Part shown: positions 1 through 5,877 of the stretch, piece after piece
Layout: each line of letters begins with the position of its first letter
How positions within the stretch are numbered: the first letter of the stretch is position 1
Source of the DNA: Methanosarcinaceae archaeon
Lineage (GTDB): Archaea; Halobacteriota; Methanosarcinia; Methanosarcinales; Methanosarcinaceae
DNA: 7,654 bases
Reading direction: 5' to 3'
Assembly (NCBI GenBank): GCA_030596385.1
Contig: JAUVKD010000033.1
Span: 1-7,654, forward strand
Made by a program: the position numbers and the translations under genes
Notes under the pieces: generated by a model
What the model saw: only the letters and a program-made list of their open reading frames with translations
Databases searched by the model: none
What the model was told of the DNA's origin: nothing

Positions 1-153
1 AAGATGTGTTCCGTGATGAAGCATCGCGGTCCTGATGATGGCGGTACGTTTCCGGATGCGGGTGTGGGTCTCGGTCATCATCGAGTGAGAATTAGAATGG
101 AGACAACTTCTGGATCTACAGGTGGATATTATGAAACTATGTTTTATTGCTGA
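1..153 (+). pseudogene. Asparagine synthetase (AsnB-like) fragment, 3' truncated
   Basis: Frame 1 is open from the window edge to a TGA at 151-153. Residues 4-28 carry the signature of the class II glutaminase domain of AsnB-type amidotransferases: an HRGPDDGG motif (residues 8-15) followed by GVGLGHHR (residues 21-28). Such enzymes amidate aspartate, or act as amidotransferases in glycan loci, and are usually about 600 residues long. The family resemblance stops near base 96. The following residues (RMETTSGSTGG) do not look like AsnB, and the frame ends inside the next gene. The true N-terminus with the catalytic Cys2 lies upstream of the window. GC in bases 1-60 is 33/60, clearly higher than in the glycosyltransferase that follows (18/60 in 481-540). 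I read this as the 5' remnant of a gene whose 3' part was replaced. A sequencing frameshift is unlikely, because no other frame restores AsnB-like sequence before the next gene starts. Confidence 0.7.
120..126 (+). promoter_or_regulatory. Ribosome binding site that decides the glycosyltransferase start
   Basis: AGGTGGA matches the anti-Shine-Dalgarno end of 16S rRNA and sits 4 bases before the ATG at 131. It includes the alternative GTG at 122, which would add three residues. The spacing and the family N-terminus (MKLCFIAD) favour the ATG at 131. Confidence 0.6.
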
Positions 154-1219
154 CGCAACAACAGTCCATACTAAAAGGTGGGTCGAATATTTTTCAAGTA
201 CCGGGCATGAGGTTCACTTGATCACCTACGAGTCACCGGAAGAACCTATACCTGGTGTGTATTTGTATGTTGTAGGTTCGATGTTTAAAAATCTGTATCT
301 TGCGTTTCCATTTCGCCATCTGAAGATCATGCGCCTTGTGAAGAAAATAAAACCCGATATTGTTCATGCACATTTCATAACAAAATTTGGGTTTCATGGG
401 GCGTTGCTGGGATTCCATCCGCTTGTTATGAGTGCTTGGGGCAGTGATGTGCTTGTTATTCCAAGAAATTCTAAGTTGCTGTGGTATTTTACTAAATTTA
501 GTTTAAGAAAAGCTGATCTAATATATGCTGTGTCCAAGGATATGGAGACAAAAATCGTCTCAAGTTTTGGCATTCCTAATAATTGTGTAAAAGTCGTACC
601 TTTCGGCGTTGATATGACTTTATTCCATCCGAAATCCAGTCTCAGCGATAAACAAGACGGCAAAACAACTGTATTTTCAAATCGTAATTTTCTTGAAGTT
701 TATAACATTGAAACTTTGATCAATGCAATACCACTGGTCATTGAAAAAAACGAGAATATACGCTTTGTGATAAAGGGAAGCGGACCTCTGGAGAGATCCT
801 TAAAAGAACTCGCAAGTAGCTTAAATGTGGACGAATATGTGACTTTCGTGGGATGGACGGAATATCACGACATGCCGAAATATTTGCATAATTGTGATAT
901 TTATGTATCCACTGCGATATCTGATGGCACTCCTGTGTCGGTACTGGAAGCAATGGCATGCGGCAAGACATGCATTGTAACCGATGTTGGGGGTGTTGGC
1001 GAATGGATCGAGGACGGCGTGAGCGGTTGTCTTGTTCCGCCGCAGCACCCGCAGGTATTGGCAGACAAGATACTGGAATTAGCCATGGATCCTACTAAAA
1101 GAGACGCTCTTGGCAAAGAGGCGTATGGAGTTGTTACTGAAAGAGGCGACTGGTATAATATCATGAAATGTGTCAGGGATGATTATAAAAAACTTGTGAG
1201 GGATCATGGAATACAATAG
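131..1219 (+). CDS. Glycosyltransferase family 4 (GT-B fold)
   Basis: A 362-residue protein of normal GT4 length. It should transfer a sugar from a nucleotide donor to a growing glycan or lipid-linked acceptor at the cytoplasmic face of the membrane. The N-terminal acceptor domain (about 1-165) begins with a beta strand (MKLCFIAD) and contains DIVHAHF at 76-82 and SAWGSD at 101-106. The C-terminal donor domain follows, with the conserved VPFGVD at 156-161 and KGSGP at 215-219. The donor-binding EX7E motif appears as D265-x7-E273 in SDGTPVSVLEA, so the first Glu is replaced by Asp. TDVGG is at 284-288. No signal peptide or membrane segment is visible. The last 14 bases overlap the next gene. 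It follows a truncated asnB remnant and is the first intact gene in the window. Donor and acceptor cannot be told from sequence. The AT-rich composition differs from the asnB fragment upstream. Confidence 0.9.
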   Translation: MKLCFIADATTVHTKRWVEYFSSTGHEVHLITYESPEEPIPGVYLYVVGSMFKNLYLAFPFRHLKIMRLVKKIKPDIVHAHFITKFGFHGALLGFHPLVMSAWGSDVLVIPRNSKLLWYFTKFSLRKADLIYAVSKDMETKIVSSFGIPNNCVKVVPFGVDMTLFHPKSSLSDKQDGKTTVFSNRNFLEVYNIETLINAIPLVIEKNENIRFVIKGSGPLERSLKELASSLNVDEYVTFVGWTEYHDMPKYLHNCDIYVSTAISDGTPVSVLEAMACGKTCIVTDVGGVGEWIEDGVSGCLVPPQHPQVLADKILELAMDPTKRDALGKEAYGVVTERGDWYNIMKCVRDDYKKLVRDHGIQ

Positions 1220-2096
1220 TGCGGCAGTTACCGGAAGCAGTGGTTTCATAGGGGGGCATCTTGTACATGCACTTAAGAGTAGTGGGATCGATGTTCTCGA
1301 GATATCACGCACTACAAGTTCAATTGACGTTACAAACTGGGAACAGGTTCAAAAAATGCCTGTGCAGGATGTTGTATTTCATCTGGCAGGCATAACAAAT
1401 ATACAAGAAGCTTTTGCACAACCAAGGGATGTATATTTTACAAATTATGTAGGGACACTTAATATGCTGGAGTGGTGTCGCATATACGATATCAAAAAAA
1501 TTGTTTATGTAAGCACGTTCGTCTATGGGGTTCCGCAATATTTGCCTGTGGATGAAAAACATCCGACTGCACCGAATAATCCATATTCCCAGAGTAAACT
1601 GATGGGTGAGGAATTGTGTGAAGCGTATTGCAGGGATCATGGATTGAATGTCACAATTTTGCGTTTATTTAATATCTATGGACCACGACAAACAGGGAAT
1701 TTTTTGATCCCGCAGATATTGCGGCAGTTATCAGGTGGAGAGGTTATGCTTGGGGATCCATCTCCTAAAAGGGATTTTTTATATATCAGTGATGTGATTG
1801 ATACATTGATCGCAGCTTCAACATCCGATGTGGATGGTTGCAATGTTTACAACATTGGCAGTGGTGAAAGTTATCCGGCAGGTGAAGTTGCGGATATGCT
1901 TGCAGATATCTACTTTGAACATACAGGTAAAAATGTATCAATTAAGTATACGTATGACAAAAGAAAAAGCGAGATCGCAGATACGATTGCAAATATTGGC
2001 AAGGCAAAGAAGGATATGAAATGGACTCCGCAGGTCGATATCCGAACCGGTTTATCAATGATTTTAAGGGCGTATTTAGATGAACATAAAGAATAA
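1206..2096 (+). CDS. NAD-dependent epimerase/dehydratase (extended SDR family)
   Basis: A 296-residue extended short-chain dehydrogenase acting on a nucleotide sugar, probably a 4-epimerase, dehydratase or 4-ketoreductase. The Rossmann NAD(P) motif TGSSGFIGG is at 9-17 and FHLAG at 58-62. The active-site strand is STFVYG at 103-108 and the catalytic YxxxK is Y127-K131. The substrate-side motifs FNIYGPRQ (155-162) and KRDFLYISDV (188-197) are present. After the active-site Ser/Thr the sequence reads FVYG, without the Asp/Glu-Glu pair of 4,6-dehydratases, so epimerase or reductase is more likely than dehydratase. The length is slightly below the usual 310-330. The start at 1206 is supported by GAGGGAT just upstream, with short spacing. 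The gene overlaps the glycosyltransferase by 14 bases and legB by 17, suggesting coupled translation. The exact substrate is not recognisable. Confidence 0.85.
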   Translation: MEYNSAAVTGSSGFIGGHLVHALKSSGIDVLEISRTTSSIDVTNWEQVQKMPVQDVVFHLAGITNIQEAFAQPRDVYFTNYVGTLNMLEWCRIYDIKKIVYVSTFVYGVPQYLPVDEKHPTAPNNPYSQSKLMGEELCEAYCRDHGLNVTILRLFNIYGPRQTGNFLIPQILRQLSGGEVMLGDPSPKRDFLYISDVIDTLIAASTSDVDGCNVYNIGSGESYPAGEVADMLADIYFEHTGKNVSIKYTYDKRKSEIADTIANIGKAKKDMKWTPQVDIRTGLSMILRAYLDEHKE

Positions 2097-3072
2097 GAAT
2101 GTAGTTGTAACGGGCGCTGGAGGCTTTATTGGCAGCCACCTGACCGAAGAACTTGTGCGCAGGGGTGCCAATGTAAAGGCATTTGTCCATTATAACTCCC
2201 GAAACGATTGGGGATTGCTTGAGTTGATTGAAGATGATGTTCTCGGCGAGGTGGAGGTTGTGGCAGGTGACATTACTGACCCGTTTTTTGTAAAAACCGC
2301 TACAAAAGATGTTGATATTGTATTTCATCTGGCTGCACTTATCGGAATCCCATACTCATACATTGCGCCTGAAAATTATGTCAATGTGAATATCAAGGGT
2401 ACATTGAATGTGCTACAAGCGGGTCTTGATAATGGGGTGGAAAAAATAGTGCACACATCCACAAGCGAGACCTATGGGACTGCTGACTATGTGCCTATTG
2501 ACGAAGCACACCCCATGAAAGGCCAGTCACCCTATTCTGCTTCAAAGATCGGAGCTGATAAAATAGCAGAGAGCTATTATTGCTCATTTGATCTTCCTGT
2601 TGCGACGATCAGGCCGTTCAATACATTTGGCCCGAGACAGTCGGCTCGGGCTATTATTCCGACGATCATATCACAGGCACTGACAATGGATGAGGTGCAT
2701 GTGGGGTCGCTTTCACCGGTACGAGACCTGACCTTTGTAAAGGATACGGTCAATGGATTTATTGAGATCGGTACTTCTGAGAAGTCGGCCGGCGAAGTGA
2801 TAAATATAGGAACCGGATCAAGTGTTACAATAGGTGAGCTTCTACAAATGATCCTCCGGATTACTGGAAAGGAAGATATGCGTGTTGTTGAAGATGTGGA
2901 CAGGGTCAGGCCGGATAAGAGTGAAGTTATGGAATTGATATGTGACAATTCAAAGGCAAAGCAGCTTTTGGGCTGGAGTCCGCAGTATTCGCTGGACGAC
3001 GGTCTTGCTGAGACGATCGAATGGATGCGGGGACATACAAATTTATATAAGACTGATATATATGTTGTGTGA
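2080..3072 (+). CDS. legB: LegB-type NDP-N-acetylglucosamine 4,6-dehydratase
   Basis: A 330-residue extended SDR matching the LegB family. In Campylobacter jejuni, LegB converts GDP-GlcNAc to GDP-4-keto-6-deoxy-GlcNAc, the first dedicated step to legionaminic acid. Visible are the NAD motif TGAGGFIGSH (11-20), FHLAALIGIPYSY (82-94), and the dehydratase active-site TSTSETYG (126-133) with the T128-S129-E130 triad expected of 4,6-dehydratases. The catalytic pair is Y152/K156. IRPFNTFGPRQSARAIIPT (177-195) and SPVRDLTFV (212-220) are characteristic of LegB-like proteins. The start at 2080 lies inside the preceding gene (17-base overlap), with AAGGG upstream. Next comes a PtmE-like nucleotidyltransferase, a usual partner that would supply the activated sugar. 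The LegC aminotransferase that normally adjoins legB is absent here. The C-terminal tail after about residue 318 looks non-conserved. UDP- versus GDP-sugar specificity is uncertain. Confidence 0.85.
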   Translation: MNIKNKNVVVTGAGGFIGSHLTEELVRRGANVKAFVHYNSRNDWGLLELIEDDVLGEVEVVAGDITDPFFVKTATKDVDIVFHLAALIGIPYSYIAPENYVNVNIKGTLNVLQAGLDNGVEKIVHTSTSETYGTADYVPIDEAHPMKGQSPYSASKIGADKIAESYYCSFDLPVATIRPFNTFGPRQSARAIIPTIISQALTMDEVHVGSLSPVRDLTFVKDTVNGFIEIGTSEKSAGEVINIGTGSSVTIGELLQMILRITGKEDMRVVEDVDRVRPDKSEVMELICDNSKAKQLLGWSPQYSLDDGLAETIEWMRGHTNLYKTDIYVV

Positions 3073-3076
3073 TAAT

Positions 3077-3778
3077 ATGCAAGCAGTAATACTCGCAGGT
3101 GGTAAAGGTACACGATTGGCGCCATATACCACAGTTTTTCCCAAGCCGCTTATGCCCATAGGAGATATGCCGATCCTTGAGATCGTGATACGCCAACTGA
3201 AGAAACACGGTTTCACGAAGATCGTACTGGCTGTTGGCCATCTTTCAGGCCTGATCGAGGCATATTTTGGCGACGGTTCCAAATGGGGCGTGGAGATCAC
3301 TTATTCAAGAGAGGATGAGCCGCTAGGCACTGCCGGACCGCTGGCATTGATTGATGATCCGGATGAGAATTTTCTGGTGATGAACGGAGACCTGTTGACA
3401 AATATTGATTATTCTGACCTGATGCGTCACCATCTTGAGAGTGGTGCGCTTTCAACGGTTTCAATGTACACAAAGGATGTGCCGATCAGCCTTGGTGTGC
3501 TGGAGTTGAATGGTGATGGCAATATTACGGATTATATTGAAAAACCGACATTGAAGTATAAGGTCAGTATGGGGATATATATGTTCAATAAAAGTATATT
3601 GAACTATATCGAACGTGGAAAATATCTGGATTTCCCGGATCTGATCAAGACCCTGATACAGAAAGGCGAAAATGTTTCCGGTTACATGTTCGAAGGATAC
3701 TGGATGGATATCGGGCGGCACGAGGATTATGCGAAGGTGCTTGAGGAATTTGAAACCGTGAAGGATGAGTTGTTGTAG
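3077..3778 (+). CDS. Sugar-1-phosphate nucleotidyltransferase (PtmE-like)
   Basis: A 233-residue NTP-transferase that couples a sugar-1-phosphate to an NTP to make an NDP-sugar. In nonulosonate clusters its relatives (PtmE) make GDP-glucosamine or GDP-GlcNAc for LegB. The nucleotide-binding loop LAGGKGTRL is at 6-14, the activator/lysine motif PKPLMP at 22-27, GTAGPL at 84-89, and the metal-binding NGD at 103-105 (D105). EKP is at 155-157 and GYWMDIGR, with the second metal-ligand Asp D211, is at 207-214. The protein is the bare catalytic domain. C. jejuni PtmE carries additional CBS domains, which are absent here. The ATG at 3077 has GTGTGAT just before it and gives the family N-terminus MQAVILAGG. 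An in-frame ATG at 3062 would overlap legB by 11 bases and add five residues. Guanylyl- versus thymidylyl- or uridylyltransferase activity cannot be settled by eye, but linkage to legB favours the PtmE role. Confidence 0.85.
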   Translation: MQAVILAGGKGTRLAPYTTVFPKPLMPIGDMPILEIVIRQLKKHGFTKIVLAVGHLSGLIEAYFGDGSKWGVEITYSREDEPLGTAGPLALIDDPDENFLVMNGDLLTNIDYSDLMRHHLESGALSTVSMYTKDVPISLGVLELNGDGNITDYIEKPTLKYKVSMGIYMFNKSILNYIERGKYLDFPDLIKTLIQKGENVSGYMFEGYWMDIGRHEDYAKVLEEFETVKDELL

Positions 3779-3791
3779 TAAGGTAAAAAGC

Positions 3792-4121
3792 ATGTCTATA
3801 TTTAAAAATAAAAAGATCCTTGTCACTGGCGGCACGGGTTCACTTGGAAAAGAACTGGTGCGGCATCTGTTAAAGAATGAACAGCCTGAAACGGTCCGGA
3901 TATTTGATGTGGATGAGACTGAACAGTTCGAGTTCCAGCATGAGCTAAAGGGATATGAGGACACGGTCCGGTTTCTGCTTGGTGATGTGCGGGATAAGGA
4001 GAGACTTGCACGCGCTGTGGAAGACATTGATGTGATTTTTCATACTGCGGCTTTGAAGCATGTGATGGCGTGTGAGTATAATCCGTTTGAAGCTGTGAAT
4101 TATCATTTCAAATGTTGTTAA
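3792..4121 (+). pseudogene. Truncated CapD/PseB-type UDP-GlcNAc 4,6-dehydratase
   Basis: The frame encodes 109 residues, about one third of the usual 330-345. It matches the N-terminus of inverting UDP-GlcNAc 4,6-dehydratases (PseB, CapE, WbjB and relatives). The NAD-binding TGGTGSLGKEL is at 12-22, GDVRD at 64-68, and the characteristic AALKHV (86-91) and CEYNPFEAV (94-102) are intact. The family continues with a conserved Thr-Asn-Val stretch, but here the sequence changes to NYHFKCC and stops. The whole active site and substrate domain are missing, so it cannot work as a dehydratase. The break lies at about 4098. The fragment starts 13 bases after the nucleotidyltransferase stop, with AAGGT upstream of the ATG at 3792. 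An in-frame ATG at 3765 is less likely. Composition before the break is strongly G/T-rich (38/60 in 3961-4020), and after it A/C-rich (22 G+T of 60 in 4441-4500). The original gene was probably sheared when the neuA segment arrived. Confidence 0.85.
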
Positions 4122-4148
4122 TATTGAAAAGATGGTGAAAATCACATC
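4098..4148. other. Recombination junction between dehydratase remnant and neuA
   Basis: Similarity to the dehydratase family ends at about 4098. The next 51 bases are AT-rich and contain only the remnant's stop codon (4119-4121) and the neuA ribosome site. No inverted repeats, direct repeats or transposase remnants are visible, so homologous or illegitimate recombination between glycan loci is a better guess than an insertion sequence. Confidence 0.55.
4134..4138 (+). promoter_or_regulatory. Ribosome binding site of neuA
   Basis: GGTGA lies 10 bases before the ATG at 4149 and supports that start. It appears to have come with the neuA segment, because it lies beyond the junction. Confidence 0.55.
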
Positions 4149-4865
4149 ATGGACGAATATAAAATCTTTGCAATAATTCCAGCTCGCGGTGGCTCAAAAG
4201 GTATTGCAGGTAAAAACATAAAAGCATTGAATGGAAAGCCCCTTATTTGCCATACCATAGAACAATCTATGAAATCAAGATATTTGAATCAAGTTTTCGT
4301 TTCCACTGATGATTCATTGATTGCAAGAACATCTGAAAACTGCGGTGCAAAAATCATTGATAGGCCTACTGAACTTGCCGAAGATGAATCCTCCACAATT
4401 GATGCGATTTATCATGCAATCGATACCATAAAAGATGTATCTGATAAAGATATTATAATTCTCTTACAACCTACATCCCCATTACGAAATGCCACTGACA
4501 TTGATACAGCACTCGACATATTCATGAAAAGTGACTGTGATTCAGAAATAAGCATGTGCAAAGTGGAGCATTCACCATACTGGCATTTCAAATATGAGGG
4601 TGACAAATTTAAGCCGCTTTTCGGAAATAAAGGTTTACAAATGCGCAGACAAGAACTGCCTGATGTGTACCGACCAAATGGTGCAATATACATAACCACA
4701 ATCGAAAACCTTTACAAGAACAATGGTTTTTATTGCAAAAAAATTGTTCCATATATTATGCCACCAGAAAGAAGTATAGATATCGATGAAGAAATAGATT
4801 TTAAACTTGCAGAACTGCTGATTCAAGAGGATATAACAAATGCAAATCATGGATTGGGTCAGTGA
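4149..4865 (+). CDS. neuA: CMP-nonulosonic acid cytidylyltransferase (NeuA/LegF type)
   Basis: A 238-residue enzyme, a normal length for single-domain NeuA (about 225-240). It activates a nonulosonic acid (sialic, legionaminic or related) with CTP to give the CMP-sugar and pyrophosphate, in the cytoplasm. The CTP-binding loop IIPARGGSKGI is at 9-19 with KNIK at 22-25. VSTDD is at 51-55, LLQPTSPLR at 105-113, and RPNGAIYI at 175-182. The metal site SIDIDEEIDF is at 209-218, with D211, D213 and D217. The sequence suits either Neu5Ac or legionaminic acid as substrate, and the legB neighbourhood favours the latter. The coding strand is A/C-rich and AT-rich, unlike the genes upstream. Its 3' end overlaps neuB by 26 bases. 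It is the first intact gene after the sheared dehydratase. Confidence 0.93.
   Translation: MDEYKIFAIIPARGGSKGIAGKNIKALNGKPLICHTIEQSMKSRYLNQVFVSTDDSLIARTSENCGAKIIDRPTELAEDESSTIDAIYHAIDTIKDVSDKDIIILLQPTSPLRNATDIDTALDIFMKSDCDSEISMCKVEHSPYWHFKYEGDKFKPLFGNKGLQMRRQELPDVYRPNGAIYITTIENLYKNNGFYCKKIVPYIMPPERSIDIDEEIDFKLAELLIQEDITNANHGLGQ
4826..4832 (+). promoter_or_regulatory. Ribosome binding site that decides the neuB start
   Basis: AGAGGAT inside neuA lies 7 bases before the ATG at 4840 and 16 before the ATG at 4849. The spacing favours 4840. Confidence 0.5.
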
Positions 4866-5877
4866 AGATGCACCAGTATTCATCATCGCCGAAGCCGGCG
4901 TAAACCACAACGGTAGCATAGCATTAGCTAAGCAACTGATCGACGTTGCAGCCAACGCCCACGCAGATGCCGTGAAATTCCAGACCTTTATCGCAGAGGA
5001 AGTAATCAGCACCGATGCCCCTAAAGCAGAGTACCAAAAACAGACTACTGACGCCTCCGAATCTCAGCTTGACATGATCAGGAAACTGGAACTCTCAAAA
5101 GAGGAACATCAGGAATTGATGGACTATGCCAAGCACAAAAACATCATGTTCTTATCCACTCCATTCGATGAGAAAAGCGTGAACCTGCTGGTAGAACTCG
5201 GGGTTCTATTGATCAAAATCAGTTCAGGTGAGATAACGAACCATCCATTTTTAAAACACATCGCAAAAAAAGGCTTGCCAATTATCCTTTCAACCGGCAT
5301 GTCCACACTTGAAGAAGTGGCAGAGGCAGTTTTGGTGATAAAAGAAGCGGGATGTGAGGATCTTACCCTGCTCCATTGTACATCAAACTATCCCGCGCGT
5401 GTGGAGGACTGTAACCTGCTAGCCATGAAGACCATGGCAAATGCATTTGGTGTTCCGGTTGGTTATTCGGACCATACGCCCGGTATTTATGTGCCACTGG
5501 CTGCAGCGGCAATGGGAGCGTGTGTGATCGAGAAACATTTCACGCTTGATAAGAGCCTCCCCGGTCCGGATCACAGGGCATCCTTGGAACCCGATGAACT
5601 GGAGGAGATGGTTCGGGGCATACGTCTGGTCGAAAAGGCGCGAGGTTCATCTGTAAAGGCTCCGGTGGCGTCGGAACTTGAAGTGCGGGATGTTGCGAGG
5701 AAGAGTATTGTGGCGAAGGTTGATATTCTAGCGGGTGCTGTTATCACTGAGGATATGCTGGCTTTTAAGAGGCCGGGGACTGGAGTGGCGCCGAAGGAAA
5801 TAAATATTCTTGTTGGAAAAGTTGCGAAACATAATCTCAAAAAAGATGAGTTGATAATAATTGAAAACTTGGAATGA
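4840..5877 (+). CDS. neuB: Nonulosonic acid synthase (NeuB/LegI type) with SAF domain
   Basis: A 345-residue, full-length synthase. It condenses phosphoenolpyruvate with a 2-epimerised hexosamine (ManNAc or a 2,4-diacylamino-6-deoxymannose) to make the nine-carbon acid. The TIM-barrel domain (about 12-270) shows IIAEAGVNHNG (15-25), DAVKFQTF (43-50), FLSTPFD (104-110), KISSGE (126-131), STGMS (151-155), HCTSNYP (179-185), and the metal-binding histidines H212 (GYSDHTPG) and H233 (EKHFTLD). GPDHRASLEP follows at 242-251. The C-terminal antifreeze-like SAF domain (about 285-345) has the substrate-contacting Arg, R311, in KRPGTG. The gene overlaps neuA by 26 bases and the formyltransferase by 17. 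Composition changes along the gene: 4921-4980 has 25 G+T of 60, while 5701-5760 has 39, hinting at a mosaic origin. Choice between Neu5Ac and legionaminate synthase rests on neighbours. Confidence 0.93.
   Translation: MQIMDWVSEDAPVFIIAEAGVNHNGSIALAKQLIDVAANAHADAVKFQTFIAEEVISTDAPKAEYQKQTTDASESQLDMIRKLELSKEEHQELMDYAKHKNIMFLSTPFDEKSVNLLVELGVLLIKISSGEITNHPFLKHIAKKGLPIILSTGMSTLEEVAEAVLVIKEAGCEDLTLLHCTSNYPARVEDCNLLAMKTMANAFGVPVGYSDHTPGIYVPLAAAAMGACVIEKHFTLDKSLPGPDHRASLEPDELEEMVRGIRLVEKARGSSVKAPVASELEVRDVARKSIVAKVDILAGAVITEDMLAFKRPGTGVAPKEINILVGKVAKHNLKKDELIIIENLE

Noticed and set aside
1..1219. AsnB fragment and glycosyltransferase as one fused or frameshifted gene
   Set aside because: They are in different frames, AsnB similarity ends before the glycosyltransferase starts, and the latter has its own ribosome site and a complete N-terminus.
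1942..2328. Antisense frame of 128 codons across the SDR-legB overlap
   Set aside because: No family resemblance and no plausible ribosome site. The sense genes explain the sequence.
2942..3076. 45-residue N-terminal extension of the nucleotidyltransferase inside legB
   Set aside because: The family begins at the ATG at 3077 (MQAVILAGG). The extension is the out-of-frame translation of the legB 3' end.
2577..3125. Open antisense frame of 182 codons opposite legB
   Set aside because: It has no recognisable motif and lies wholly across well-supported sense genes. Its composition is the shadow of the legB coding sequence.
3461..4027. Open antisense frame of 188 codons opposite the nucleotidyltransferase and dehydratase remnant
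   Set aside because: Ser/Thr/Arg-rich, low-complexity translation typical of an antisense shadow. It crosses two sense genes with strong family motifs.
4110..4130. AT-rich TTAATATT stretch before neuA as a possible archaeal TATA box and new promoter
   Set aside because: No clear BRE-like purine element precedes it, and the region is generally AT-rich. A promoter brought in with the neuA cassette is possible but unsupported.
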